DNA of 58,381 nucleotides. It comes from Anaerolineales bacterium HSG25. GTDB taxonomy: Bacteria > Chloroflexota > Anaerolineae > 4572-78 > J111. The DNA lies in the NCBI GenBank assembly GCA_030377865.1, contig JAUCGA010000026.1, forward strand, positions 1-58,381, written 5' to 3'. The position numbers and the translations under genes are program-made. Numbering within the stretch: position 1 is the first letter of the stretch; each line of letters opens with the position of its first letter. The notes under the pieces are model-generated. The model was given only the letters and a program-made list of their open reading frames with translations, did no database searches and was not told where the DNA came from. Positions 41,173 through 50,788 of the stretch are shown in pieces.

Positions 41173-44016
41173 ATGGCTACACATAACAAAGAATTGACAG
41201 ATAGCCACCCCGAACAGAGCATGACCTTTGAACGCCTACAAAGCTTATATGAGCTGACGAGGCGGATAAACTCGGTGGATGACCTACCAGAATTGTTGGA
41301 GTTTATTATTGACCGTGCTTTAAGTTTAATCGATGGGCATCAAGGGTTATTGCTCCTAAGCAATGACTACGAGCGCAAACTCCAGCATGTTGCCTTAACA
41401 CGAGCCTTAAATTCTGATAGTGACACATTAAAACAAACTTTGGAGTTTGCCAGCTCAATTGTTGTTAAAGATGTGCTTAAACAAGGCACGGCACGGCTAA
41501 TTACCGATTTGCATGCCGATCATCATTTTACATCCTTCATGAATGGAGAAGGGAAAAAATTTAGAAACATTCGCTCTGTGCTTGCCGTACCCCTAAAAGC
41601 AAGTGAGCAACTGGTTGGTTTGATCTATATTGATCATCCTCATCCGGCAAAATTTGGCCCCAATGAGCTAGATTTTCTTAATGCTTTTGCCGGTCAAGCC
41701 GCCTTCGCCATTCATCGTACTCAACAACACCTTAATCAAATTCAAGATTTAACCCGTTTAAACGAGTTAAGCCGTAGCATTGTGCAAGTTTTAGACTTAA
41801 ATGAGGTCCTAACTCGAATCGTTTACGAAGCGACCCGCATGCTTAATGTAGAGACTGGGTCGGTTTTATTATTAGACGAATCTGAGCTAACTTTTTCCAC
41901 CTCTGTATCAAAAGGTAAACGGGTTGATATACATACTCGGTTACATATCAACGAGGGTATTGCAGGCTGGGTGGTAGCTCAATCAGAAACAGCCTGCATT
42001 AATGATGTAGAAGCCGACGATCGCTGGTTTGGCGAGGTTTCAGATGGATTTCATACCCGTTCGTTGCTTTGTGTACCTTTACAACTTAATGACCGAGTGA
42101 TTGGCGCGCTACAAGTCCTCAATAAAAAAGATGAACAGGGCTTTAAGAAAAGTGACATCAAGCTATTATCCGCTTTTGCCTCATCAGCCACCATTGCGAT
42201 TGAGAACGCTCGGCTATTTGAAGAGGCTCGCCAAGTTCAGCGATTACGCACTTTAAATGAAGCCTCGTTAGCCCTAAGTAGCACTCTGGATTTGAATAAA
42301 ATTTTACGAATTGGGCTTGATAAATCATTGACCATGCTAGGTGTTGAATCTGGAGCCATTCATTTACTCAATAATAAACCGATTTCATCAGGTTTAATAC
42401 CGCAGGTCAATCAAAGTACCTCGTTTACCACGCACCTGACCCCACGTCAAAGTAATGTTTTGGCTCAGTTTGCCACAGTGATGATGAAACAACCTGCCAA
42501 CGACCGATTTTTATTGATTGACCAAACCCACCCGAATCATTGGCTCAAAGAGACCGACCTAAACAGTCTAGGAATTGAGGCTTTAGCCATAGTGCCCATT
42601 GAAGTTGGCACGATGGTTAAAGGCGGCTTAGGTATCGTCAACACTCACCCTCACACCTATAGTACCGATGAAATCAACCTGTTAGCCAGCATGGGACGAA
42701 TTATTGGTTTGGCAGTACAAAATGCCGGTCATTACAATAAAATCCATGTTCAAGCCTTTCAACTTAGTTACTTAAACGAAGTCGGCTCGGCTCTAACACG
42801 TAGCCTTGATACCTCCCATATCATAAAAGTAATCACCGAAGGAGTTGAGGCGGCGCTAGAAACAGAAAATATCGCCATCTATTTAATTGACTCACAATCT
42901 CAAGAGATTAACCTCCGTTATGGGGTAGGGCAGGCTTCAAAAAAGGGACTAGCCACGCTCCAAGAAGAGATTGCCACAAAGGTTATTACGCATAAACAAC
43001 CAATTGTATTAAACGGGGCAAGTAATGCTGATAGTCTTATCAGAGAGATGATGCTCCAAATTGGATGCCAACATTGTTCTATCTTGTGCGTTCCGCTTAT
43101 CATAGAAGAACGGGTTATTGGTGTCGTACAGGCCGTAAGTGAAGAAAATGATCGTCCTTTTACCAATGCAGATCAATCTTTGCTTCTAAAATTAACCAGT
43201 TGGGCGGCCATAGCCCTACACAATGCCCAACTGTATGATGAGCGAGTAAAAGCGTATCAACGATTAGCTACCGAACAAAAGCGACGTGTCGCCGCAGAAA
43301 CCCGTGGTGCTATGGCTACCATCGTGTTGGACATGGCTCATACTATGAATAATGTGGTCGGTGCGATTCGAGTGTGGGCCTCAAAGTTAGAGTTCATCTC
43401 GGTCACATCGCCCAAAGTTCCTTTAAAACAATATCGTAAAGAGTTAACCCAAATTCGGCAAAATGCCGAAGAAGCGATAAAATTGATTAGCTCTATGACC
43501 GGGCCGCTTGATATGGTTTTGATTGGCCCTACAGATTTACAGGATTGTCTACACAAGGCGATTCAAAGCTGTTGGTGGCCAGACAATGTCGAACGTCAGA
43601 CCCATTTTCGAGCTAAGTTACCTTTAGTTCGAGCCAATGCTAAACGGCTAGAAACAGTGTTCCATAACTTACTTTCAAATGCCACTCAGGTTTTAACCCA
43701 TACAGGTGGTATAATCACCATCGAAACTAGCCGTACTAATGATGGATCCGTTCAGATTTCAATCGCCGATAACGGACCAGGAATTTCAGAGGATTTACAA
43801 TCGATTATGTTCAACCCCGGCATATCGGGTAAAGATGGTGGCCTTGGGCTTGGGCTATGGCTCGTTGAAACCTTTATTCAACAGTTTGATGGACGTATCG
43901 AACATCGTAGCTCGCCGCAAGGAACAACTTTTACCGTTACCTTGCAACAAGCTGGTAAAAACAGATTTAAGGCTGAAAGGACACGAGACCCCGTTTCACC
44001 TTATCTTAAAAATTGA
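41173..44016 (+). CDS. Sensor histidine kinase with four GAF domains
   Basis: 947 residues, no membrane helices. Four GAF-type domains lie at about 20-185, 190-345, 355-515 and 525-680, separated by helical linkers such as LARLFEEARQVQRLRTLNEA-type sequence. The phosphorylation helix has His723 in LDMAHTMNNVVGAIRV, an atypical H box (AHxMNN) seen in Chloroflexota and Actinobacteria kinases. The ATPase domain (about 820-930) has NLLSNATQ, ADNGPGIS and GLGLGLWLV. The stop codon lies inside the duplication made by the first downstream MITE-4. The next gene, a double-receiver regulator, is the natural target. Confidence 0.9.
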   Translation: MATHNKELTDSHPEQSMTFERLQSLYELTRRINSVDDLPELLEFIIDRALSLIDGHQGLLLLSNDYERKLQHVALTRALNSDSDTLKQTLEFASSIVVKDVLKQGTARLITDLHADHHFTSFMNGEGKKFRNIRSVLAVPLKASEQLVGLIYIDHPHPAKFGPNELDFLNAFAGQAAFAIHRTQQHLNQIQDLTRLNELSRSIVQVLDLNEVLTRIVYEATRMLNVETGSVLLLDESELTFSTSVSKGKRVDIHTRLHINEGIAGWVVAQSETACINDVEADDRWFGEVSDGFHTRSLLCVPLQLNDRVIGALQVLNKKDEQGFKKSDIKLLSAFASSATIAIENARLFEEARQVQRLRTLNEASLALSSTLDLNKILRIGLDKSLTMLGVESGAIHLLNNKPISSGLIPQVNQSTSFTTHLTPRQSNVLAQFATVMMKQPANDRFLLIDQTHPNHWLKETDLNSLGIEALAIVPIEVGTMVKGGLGIVNTHPHTYSTDEINLLASMGRIIGLAVQNAGHYNKIHVQAFQLSYLNEVGSALTRSLDTSHIIKVITEGVEAALETENIAIYLIDSQSQEINLRYGVGQASKKGLATLQEEIATKVITHKQPIVLNGASNADSLIREMMLQIGCQHCSILCVPLIIEERVIGVVQAVSEENDRPFTNADQSLLLKLTSWAAIALHNAQLYDERVKAYQRLATEQKRRVAAETRGAMATIVLDMAHTMNNVVGAIRVWASKLEFISVTSPKVPLKQYRKELTQIRQNAEEAIKLISSMTGPLDMVLIGPTDLQDCLHKAIQSCWWPDNVERQTHFRAKLPLVRANAKRLETVFHNLLSNATQVLTHTGGIITIETSRTNDGSVQISIADNGPGISEDLQSIMFNPGISGKDGGLGLGLWLVETFIQQFDGRIEHRSSPQGTTFTVTLQQAGKNRFKAERTRDPVSPYLKN

Positions 44017-44116
44017 GGGTAGTGGTGCAAAAGTAGTGGTGCGGCTTTACTATCTACCCGCAAGCTCTGAGCTTGCGGGTAGATGACCACTACATGTGCA
44101 GGATTACCAAATTGAG
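44010..44116. repeat. MITE-4 element with 8-bp target duplication (first of two)
   Basis: The 91-bp element 44018-44108 (ends GGTAGTGGTGCA and TGCAGGATTACC, cccgcaagctctgagcttgcggg hairpin in the centre) is flanked by aaattgag at 44010-44017 and 44109-44116. The left octamer contains the TGA of the kinase gene. Confidence 0.9.
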
Positions 44117-44137
44117 TATAATTCGACAATATTGAAC

Positions 44138-44244
44138 CGATAATTGGTAGTGGTGCAAAAGTAGTGGTGCGGCTTTACTATCTACCCGCAAGCTCTGAGC
44201 TTGCGGGTAGATGACCACTACATGTGCAGGATTACCCGATAATT
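44138..44244. repeat. MITE-4 element with 8-bp target duplication (second of two)
   Basis: The 91-bp element 44146-44236 is nearly identical to the one 37 nt upstream, in the same orientation. It is flanked by its own duplication cgataatt at 44138-44145 and 44237-44244, so the two are independent insertions. Confidence 0.9.
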
Positions 44245-44270
44245 TTATTGACTGGGTAGGAGACATAGCA

Positions 44271-45926
44271 ATGACTCAACAATCTCATATTCTGATTGTA
44301 GAAGACCGAGCTGACTGGCAAGATATTGTCAGTAGCACCGTTTCAGCAGAAGGGTATTTACCCAACACCGTTTCATCATACGATTCAGCCATCTCTGCTT
44401 TGGGGCAACATGAGTTTGCCTTGGCTGTCGTTGACCCCGTACTAGACACAGATCGCCGGATTAATCGGGATGGACTGACAGTTATTCAGAAAATATCTGA
44501 AATTCAACCGGGAACCCCGATGGTGATTATTACGGGCGCGCTGACCCCAGATATTCAAACCAGCCTACAACACCTATGTCCAAGCGCACCCATTTTTCTA
44601 AAAGAAAGCTGGGATCAAGCTGACTTTGTCACCTCGATTCATAAACTTATGGGTGAAGATTGGCATGTAAGCTCTAAACCGATTGTTGATTTGAATGATA
44701 TTCAAAATACAACGCTTGACCAGTCACCCTTGAGCAAAGAGACTGGTTATCCTAGAATTTTACTTGTAGAAAACGACAGCCACTGGCAACAGATTGTAAC
44801 CAATGTTTTGGATGATTTAGGCTGTTATTGGCGTACAGCCAACACCGCTGGTGATGCTTTAGATTTAATCGAAACTGAAAGTTTTCATGTTGCCATTCTT
44901 GACTTGAAACTCCAACCAAACAGTTTGCCCCTCCGCTCTAATGAAGGTTGGCTATTGCTTGACCATTTTGTAGAGACTCATCCAAAAATAAAGGTAGTCG
45001 TGTTGAGTGGTAAAGCCAGTGCTGGTGATGTGGCTCATCTCCTAACCCAATATTCGGCCATTCGTTTCATTGAGAAACAAAAATTCACCTCTCAAGCTCT
45101 ATATGATGCTTTGGCTCAAGCTACCCAAGTACCAGAAATTCGTATTCGCTCCTTGGGACAGTTTAGAGTGTCGCGCGATGGTGAAACATTGGGAGTGTGG
45201 GACTCTCAAGAAGCTGAAACAGCCCTCAAACTGTTGCTTGTTCGCCGAGCCAGAAGTGAACAGATTGTTCCGGCAGATGAGTTGATTGCCCGCTTGTGGC
45301 CTAATACAGATGCCGATGAAAGTCGCCGTAATTTACTGCCGACAATCAACTCAGCCCGTCATTTTTTGGAACCAGATATTGAACCCCGTGACTCGAACTT
45401 TATTTTACGTAGTGCTAACGGCTACATGTTCGACCTGCATAATCGTATTCATTGGGATTTGGTCGAATTTCGACGTTGTATCAGCGAGGGTAAAAAACTG
45501 GCTGAAGACGGGAATTGGGAGGAAGCCAAAGAAATCTTATTAAAGGGGCGAGCCTTATATCGGGGAGATTTTTTGGCCGAGGAGCGAAATATCGACTGGG
45601 TAAATGACATGCGCCGTCAGATTACCAGTGACTACTGCGACCTGCTTATCAATTTGGCTGACTGTTATGCCGCGGTGGGTTACTATTCAGAAGCGATTGA
45701 ATCGTGTGAATTAGCCTTACGAAAAGACCCCTTGTTAGAGAGTGTCTATCGCCGTTTGATGCAACATCATTACTGCTTAGGCCACAAACCACAATCATTA
45801 AAGGTTTTCCGAGACTGTATCAAGTTATTTGAGGAACTATTTGGCGAGAGTCCTGCGCCAGCTACACTACAGCTAAAAGAGATGATAGATACCGACCAGT
45901 CAATAGAATGTATTCAAGCGTTATAA
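44271..45926 (+). CDS. Double-receiver regulator with winged helix and BTAD domain
   Basis: 551 residues from MTQQSHILIVEDRADW (TAGGAG before the ATG; the longer frame starts in MITE-4). Receiver 1 (about 5-130) has Asp in AVVDPVLDTD; receiver 2 (about 165-285) has AILDLKLQ and VVLSGK. A winged-helix DNA-binding domain (about 290-385, IRIRSLGQFRVSRDGE) and a bacterial transcriptional activation domain (about 390-545, tetratricopeptide-like) complete it, as in SARP-type activators. Receiver 1 lacks a typical phospho-acceptor loop (VDPVLDTDRR), so one or both receivers may be degenerate. Likely output of the 41173 kinase. Confidence 0.88.
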   Translation: MTQQSHILIVEDRADWQDIVSSTVSAEGYLPNTVSSYDSAISALGQHEFALAVVDPVLDTDRRINRDGLTVIQKISEIQPGTPMVIITGALTPDIQTSLQHLCPSAPIFLKESWDQADFVTSIHKLMGEDWHVSSKPIVDLNDIQNTTLDQSPLSKETGYPRILLVENDSHWQQIVTNVLDDLGCYWRTANTAGDALDLIETESFHVAILDLKLQPNSLPLRSNEGWLLLDHFVETHPKIKVVVLSGKASAGDVAHLLTQYSAIRFIEKQKFTSQALYDALAQATQVPEIRIRSLGQFRVSRDGETLGVWDSQEAETALKLLLVRRARSEQIVPADELIARLWPNTDADESRRNLLPTINSARHFLEPDIEPRDSNFILRSANGYMFDLHNRIHWDLVEFRRCISEGKKLAEDGNWEEAKEILLKGRALYRGDFLAEERNIDWVNDMRRQITSDYCDLLINLADCYAAVGYYSEAIESCELALRKDPLLESVYRRLMQHHYCLGHKPQSLKVFRDCIKLFEELFGESPAPATLQLKEMIDTDQSIECIQAL

Positions 45927-45939
45927 TACGACTGTTTTC

Positions 45940-46001
45940 AAAAAGCGAATAGGTGAATAAATCAAAGATAATCCTGATTCATTCACCTATTCGCTTTTTT
46001 T
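45940..46001 (+). terminator. Rho-independent terminator
   Basis: 18-bp arms (aaaagcgaataggtgaat and its complement) with a loop of about 22 nt and a run of seven T, 14 nt after the regulator stop codon. Confidence 0.85.
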
Positions 46002-46052
46002 GTTTCGATAGTTGGAGCGCAGGCATCCTGCCTGCAACCGCACCTGAACCAT

Positions 46053-46155
46053 TAGGAATGAGTTCTAAATAAGTTGCGCGCTCCAGAGTGGTTCAATCTT
46101 TAAGATTGAACCACTCTCATGACCAACTGCACAAGTTAATTAATCCCGATTCCTT
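46053..46155. repeat. Family G palindromic element, uninterrupted copy
   Basis: About 100 bp. Ends TAGGAATGAG and CGATTCCTTA are imperfect inverted repeats; the centre is gagtggttcaatctttaaga and its inverse. It serves as the empty site for the MITE insertions found in its relatives at 47133 and 56293. Confidence 0.75.
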
Positions 46156-46175
46156 ACTGTTCAAAGGAGAAAAAT

Positions 46176-47135
46176 TTGATTCAACCACGATTTTTGCCAT
46201 ACTTGGTACTACTTGGTGGCGTACTCATTGCCGCCACATCCTCCATCTTTATTCGTTTTGCTCAAGCACTAGAGACCCCATCGGTGGTGATAACCACTTG
46301 GCGGCTACTATTTGCGATGCTCATTCTAACCCCATTTACTTGGCAAAAACGACATCAAGAGTTACGAACCCTAAAGCAGAGTGATTTAGCATGGGGAGCC
46401 GGAGCCGGACTGTTTTTGGCGCTTCATCTGGCAACATGGATTGCCTCATTAGAGTTTACTTCGGTAGCCTCATCGGCGGCACTCGTCACGACCAACCCGT
46501 TATGGGTAGCCTTGGCGGTGTGGCTCTTTTTTGGCGAAAAACTATCACCCCAAACGATTATCGGCCTCCTTGTGGCTTTTACAGGTAGTTTGCTGATAAC
46601 CTTTAGCGATGCAAGGGTCTTGATCATTGATCCGACAGCCACACAAATTATTCGGTTTGAGTGGCAAAATATCCTTGCTCCGGTTGGTAAAGCCGATACA
46701 GCTCTATTTGGTGATGCTCTGGCCTTGTTCGGGGCAATTTCCATTGCTATTTACTTTTTGGTTGGACGTAATCTGCGTAAACGAATATCGAACACCAGCT
46801 ATGTGTGGCTGGTTTACAGTGCCGCGGCGCTGGTCATGCTAACTGTCACCGTGGTGACGGGTCATTCACTATTTGGTTACTCTAATCAAGCCTATTTTTG
46901 GATGTTGATGTTAGCGGTAGGGCCGCAACTGTTAGGACACACCGCTTTTAACTGGGCCTTAGCCCATCTTTCAACCACCTTTGTCACTCTAGCAATTTTG
47001 GGCGAACCGATTGGGTCAGCGATTTTGGCCTATTTTTTGTTGGGTGAGACCTTCGCACCCATGCAACTATTTGGTTTTACCCTACTTTTGGGCGGCATCG
47101 GCTTGGGAGTCTTGGGAGAACAGCAACCTTCTTAA
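46176..47135 (+). CDS. EamA/DMT-family transporter
   Basis: 319 residues with ten predicted helices in two EamA repeats (GGVLIAATSSIFIRFAQ, FTSVASSAALVTTNPLWVAL and, in the second half, LGEPIGSAILAYFLLGE). DMT transporters export amino acids, nucleobases or other small metabolites; the substrate cannot be read. Start codon TTG at 46176 with AAAGGAGA 7 nt before. The stop codon TAA coincides with the edge of the downstream family G element. Confidence 0.88.
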   Translation: MIQPRFLPYLVLLGGVLIAATSSIFIRFAQALETPSVVITTWRLLFAMLILTPFTWQKRHQELRTLKQSDLAWGAGAGLFLALHLATWIASLEFTSVASSAALVTTNPLWVALAVWLFFGEKLSPQTIIGLLVAFTGSLLITFSDARVLIIDPTATQIIRFEWQNILAPVGKADTALFGDALALFGAISIAIYFLVGRNLRKRISNTSYVWLVYSAAALVMLTVTVVTGHSLFGYSNQAYFWMLMLAVGPQLLGHTAFNWALAHLSTTFVTLAILGEPIGSAILAYFLLGETFAPMQLFGFTLLLGGIGLGVLGEQQPS

Positions 47136-47338
47136 AGAATCGGAATTAATTAACTTGTGCAGGTCGTTATGAGTAAAAGTTCAGTAAAACCGCCCTAGAA
47201 ACCCGATTTCTCAAAGAAATCGGGTTTCTGATACTCATTCTAGCGAGTTCACTGAATATTTACTCGTCATAAGAGTGGTTCAATCTTAAAGATTGAACCA
47301 CTCTGGAGCGCGCAACTTATTTAGGCCTTATTCCTAAT
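47133..47338. repeat. Family G element with nested MITE-1
   Basis: G element in reverse orientation, between converging stop codons, with MITE-1 (47173-47263) inserted in it. Flanks tcgttatga and tcgtcataa are an imperfect duplication. The uninterrupted relatives (46053, 56293) show the empty site. Confidence 0.8.
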
Positions 47339-48125
47339 CAGCGTATTGTATGCTCGGAGGGAGAAACCATTGGCGTTGGGTAAAAATATCAAACCCAAAC
47401 TGATTAAACAGTTGATATGATTGGGCAGTGGCATATAACATCGCCAAATCATACCCATCTTTATTGGCTTCGTTTAGCATGGTGTACAGCAGTGTATTGG
47501 CAATTCCTTGCCGTCGATACGCGTCGATAGTGCAGAGATTCCATACACTGGCGACTCCATGTTTACAGATGATACTCCCCGTGCCAACTGGCTGATCGTC
47601 GACAAAGGCCAAATAATGCCGGATTGTGTGAATTTGATTCTCATTGAGATGTCTGACCGGAAATAGTTGTACCACATCATCGATATTATAGTCGAACACG
47701 GCATGCAGAGTGGTGTAAAATGCTGTATGGGCCGGAACCGTTTTGACTCGCTCGATTCTGACCTTTGCGTTCTGCTTGAGGTTGGTCGGTAATTCTGACA
47801 TGAGCATGGCTGGCTGAGGGGGCAAGGGCTGATAGCGCCGTTTGTTCAGATAGTCCGGCCCATGCGGCAGATGATCATGAATAAGTTCGATGGCGTATAC
47901 GACCCGCTGACTATTGAAAAATGCCGCGGTATCGGCAAATACCTCATCATCAAGCCCGTTTTCGTTAAGGGGCATAAAGATGTTAAAACTCGGTATTTGC
48001 ACCCCACTTTTACCTCGCACCCAATCTGGCAAAATTTCAAAAAGACCATTTTCCATAGCCCGATAAAATAGTGCTTGAGCGGCAATAATATGGTTGTCTA
48101 ATTTCGTACGTATTGTTGGATCCAT
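47334..48125 (-). CDS. GNAT-family N-acetyltransferase
   Basis: 263 residues. The C-terminal GNAT fold (about 120-263) contains the acetyl-CoA loop in LCTIDAYRRQGIANTLLYTM (motif A, RRQGIA) and YQLFNQFGF at motif B. An N-terminal extension (about 1-115, FEILPDWVRGKSGVQIPSFN) resembles the first half of a double-GNAT protein. Acceptor substrate unknown. Its TAG stop overlaps the end of the family G element. It may be co-transcribed with the HAD gene 21 nt upstream. Confidence 0.82.
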   Translation of the reverse strand: MDPTIRTKLDNHIIAAQALFYRAMENGLFEILPDWVRGKSGVQIPSFNIFMPLNENGLDDEVFADTAAFFNSQRVVYAIELIHDHLPHGPDYLNKRRYQPLPPQPAMLMSELPTNLKQNAKVRIERVKTVPAHTAFYTTLHAVFDYNIDDVVQLFPVRHLNENQIHTIRHYLAFVDDQPVGTGSIICKHGVASVWNLCTIDAYRRQGIANTLLYTMLNEANKDGYDLAMLYATAQSYQLFNQFGFDIFTQRQWFLPPSIQYAD

Positions 48126-48146
48126 AGTCGTGTTTATCGGCTAAAT

Positions 48147-48767
48147 TTACAGTACTCCTCGCATTGATAACTCTGTTTTTAATTGCGATGGAGACTCAAA
48201 ATGAATTGTCATAAATCCTAATTCATTGGCAGTTGTAATGTTGGGTTTAGAATCATCAATGAACAGGCATTTTTCCGCAGGTTCACCGATTTGTTCTAAC
48301 AAAATGTTGTAGATTTCAGGGGCAGGTTTTATCAGTTTGACTGCACCTGAGAGGACAATTCCTTCAAACCAGTTGAAAAATTCGTACTTATGTTGGATAC
48401 GGGGGAATGTTTCGGCAGACCAGTTACTCAAACCAAACAAACGGTAGCCGTTCTGTTTTAATAAACGAAGAATCTCCACGGTTTCTAATATTGGGCCAGA
48501 GATCGATTCCTCCCATCGTTCGTCGTACGCGGCAATAAAAGAGGCGTATTGCGGAAATTCCTGAGACAACACCGCGACAGCTTCAGCAAAAGAGCGTCCT
48601 TTATCCTGCTCAAGGTTCCAGGCCATAAAATCTACCTCAGTAAAAAACTTTTCCATAGCAACGGTGTCACCCTCAAACAGATTTTCATAAAGGCCACGAG
48701 GGTCCCAATTTATCAGGACACCGCCAAAATCAAATACAATAATTGGATAATGTTTGTTATTTGTCAT
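48147..48767 (-). CDS. HAD-family phosphatase (YihX-like)
   Basis: 206 residues. Motif I reads VFDFGGVLINWDP (nucleophile Asp; Gly where many have the second Asp, as in the YihX/epoxide-hydrolase-N group), motif II LFGLSNWS, motif III Lys in KLIKPAPEIY, motif IV LFIDDSKPNI. It should be an active phosphatase on small sugar or nucleotide phosphates, in contrast to the motif-less HAD protein in the his operon. Gene is followed by the GNAT gene after 21 nt. Confidence 0.88.
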   Translation of the reverse strand: MTNNKHYPIIVFDFGGVLINWDPRGLYENLFEGDTVAMEKFFTEVDFMAWNLEQDKGRSFAEAVAVLSQEFPQYASFIAAYDERWEESISGPILETVEILRLLKQNGYRLFGLSNWSAETFPRIQHKYEFFNWFEGIVLSGAVKLIKPAPEIYNILLEQIGEPAEKCLFIDDSKPNITTANELGFMTIHFESPSQLKTELSMRGVL

Positions 48768-48798
48768 TGAATATCACTGTTTTTCATGGTTGCTATTA

Positions 48799-48831
48799 AG
48801 ACCTGACAGGTTTTTTAAACCTGTCAGGTCT
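48799..48831. repeat. 33-bp AGACC palindrome
   Basis: Arms agacctgacaggttt and complement with a 3-nt loop, upstream of the HAD gene start. Confidence 0.85.
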
Positions 48832-48846
48832 GGGTTTCTATCCCTA

Positions 48847-48982
48847 TGGCAATTCCAAGAAAATAAATCTCCCAAATTGAGCAGAGTCTCTACCCCCTCA
48901 GTCCCCCCTGCTAGGGGGGAGGCTGGGAGGGGGTAGAGTGTCACAATGGTTTTGGGAGGTTTTAAATTCTGGAACTTCCTAT
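48847..48982. repeat. MITE-6-like element with C-rich core
   Basis: Outer inverted ends (gcaattccaagaaaa, and ttctggaacttcc) and inner ccccctgctaggggg palindrome. It abuts the glnS stop codon. A longer version closes the window at 58250. Confidence 0.65.
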
Positions 48983-48983
48983 A

Positions 48984-50669
48984 CTACCGTTTTTTCTTGA
49001 TCTTGGCCCATGTATTACGCAGAGAAACCGTGCGATTAAAGATGATTTTGTCTGAGGTGCTGTCTTTGTCCAAGGTAAAATATCCCTTGCGTATAAACTG
49101 GAAATTATCACCAATGTTAGCCTCGGCGAGACTTGGTTCTAGTTGACTTGTGGTCAAAATATCTAAGGAGTTGGGGTTCAGGTTGACGGTGAAATCTTTG
49201 CCTTCGGGAAAATCGTTCGGATTCTCGGTTTGGAAAAGATGGTCGTATAGTCTGACTTCGGCCTCAATGGCATGGTTGGCTGAGACCCAATGGAGCGTCC
49301 CTTTGATCTTGCGTTTATCGGGTGAGTCTCCGCCCCATGTTTCGGGGTCGTAGGTGCAATGGAGTTCGGTCACATTGCCAGCATCGTCCTTAATCACCTC
49401 GTTACAGGTGATGTAGTAAGCGTGCATCAACCGCACCTCGCGCCCCGGTGACAGACGGAAGAACTTTTTATGAGGCTGTTCTTGAAAATCGTCTCGTTCA
49501 ACATAGAGCGTTTTGGAGAAGGGGACTTTACGTGTGCCTTGGCTCAAATCTTCTTGATTGTTGATCGCATCGGCATACTCGACCTTGTCGTCAGGATAGT
49601 TGGTGATGACCACCTTGAGCGGATTCAGAACGACCATCACTCGTGAGGCTCGTTTGTTCAAATCTTGCCGGACATGGTGTTCGAGTAGAGCAATGTCGAT
49701 ACGACTGTTGGCTTTGGCGACTCCGACGCGATCCGTAAAATCTCGAATCGACTGTGGGGTGTAGCCACGACGACGCAGACCCGATATGGTCGGCATGCGA
49801 GGGTCGTCCCAACCGCTAACATACTTCTCTTCAACCAAGCGCAGGAGTCGTCGCTTGCTCATCAGCATGTAGGTTAAATTCAGGCGGGCAAATTCGATCT
49901 GTTGGGGAGCATAAATGCCCAACTTTTCGACAAACCAGTTATATAAAGGGCGATGGTCTGAAAACTCCAAGGTGCAGACTGAGTGAGTAATCTGTTCGAT
50001 TGAATCGGACTGCCCGTGCGTAAAGTCATACATGGGGTAGATACACCATGCATCGCCGGTGCGATGATGCTCGGCATGCAGGATGCGGTACATGACAGGA
50101 TCGCGCATGTTCAGGTTGCCCGAAGCCATGTCGATTTTGGCACGTAGCACATACTCACCCTCCTTAAACTCTCCAGTTCGCATGCGAGCAAACAGGTCGA
50201 GATTCTCTTCTACTGAGCGGTTTCGGTCGGGGCTTTCTTTGCCCGGCTCGGTCAACGTACCGCGATAGTCGCGCATCTGCTCTGCATCAAGACTGTCAAC
50301 ATAAGCGTAGCCGTCTTTAATCAGCTTGACCGCGAACTCGTACAACTGCTCAAAATAGTCGGAGGCGTAGTAGAGTCGGTCTTCCCAATCGAAGCCAAGC
50401 CAGCGAATATCCTCTTGAATCGATTCTACATACTCAACCTCTTCTTTGCTCGGATTGGTGTCGTCAAAACGGAGGTTGTACAGCCCGCCGAACTGCTCGG
50501 CCAAGCCAAAGTTCAAGCAGATTGACTTGGCATGCCCAATATGCAAATAGCCATTTGGCTCCGGCGGAAACCGAGTGTGGACGCGGCCTTGGTAGCGATT
50601 GCTAGCCATGTCTTCTTCAATAATTTTGGTAATAAAATTTGATGTTACATCTGTGTCAGGTGTGGTCAT
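48984..50669 (-). CDS. glnS: Glutaminyl-tRNA synthetase
   Basis: 561 residues from [12 protein letters not shown]; the ATG at 50667-50669 is chosen because GGAGGTC lies 6 nt upstream (the frame is open 18 codons further). It charges tRNA-Gln in the cytoplasm. Class I signatures: [15 protein letters not shown] and MSKRRL (KMSKS equivalent). The catalytic domain (about 10-320) is followed by the two beta-barrel anticodon-binding domains ([24 protein letters not shown]). Full length. Having GlnRS implies direct glutaminylation rather than reliance on GatCAB only. Confidence 0.96.
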   Translation of the reverse strand: MTTPDTDVTSNFITKIIEEDMASNRYQGRVHTRFPPEPNGYLHIGHAKSICLNFGLAEQFGGLYNLRFDDTNPSKEEVEYVESIQEDIRWLGFDWEDRLYYASDYFEQLYEFAVKLIKDGYAYVDSLDAEQMRDYRGTLTEPGKESPDRNRSVEENLDLFARMRTGEFKEGEYVLRAKIDMASGNLNMRDPVMYRILHAEHHRTGDAWCIYPMYDFTHGQSDSIEQITHSVCTLEFSDHRPLYNWFVEKLGIYAPQQIEFARLNLTYMLMSKRRLLRLVEEKYVSGWDDPRMPTISGLRRRGYTPQSIRDFTDRVGVAKANSRIDIALLEHHVRQDLNKRASRVMVVLNPLKVVITNYPDDKVEYADAINNQEDLSQGTRKVPFSKTLYVERDDFQEQPHKKFFRLSPGREVRLMHAYYITCNEVIKDDAGNVTELHCTYDPETWGGDSPDKRKIKGTLHWVSANHAIEAEVRLYDHLFQTENPNDFPEGKDFTVNLNPNSLDILTTSQLEPSLAEANIGDNFQFIRKGYFTLDKDSTSDKIIFNRTVSLRNTWAKIKKKR

Positions 50670-50788
50670 GGTCTGACCTCCAATAGGTAAATTAGGATTG
50701 TTATGGGGGGACTTCTCCTCCAAACGGTTGGGGAGTTGCCGTATTATAAGATACGTCGTCTAAAATACAAAGTTGGCAGATTGATGAT

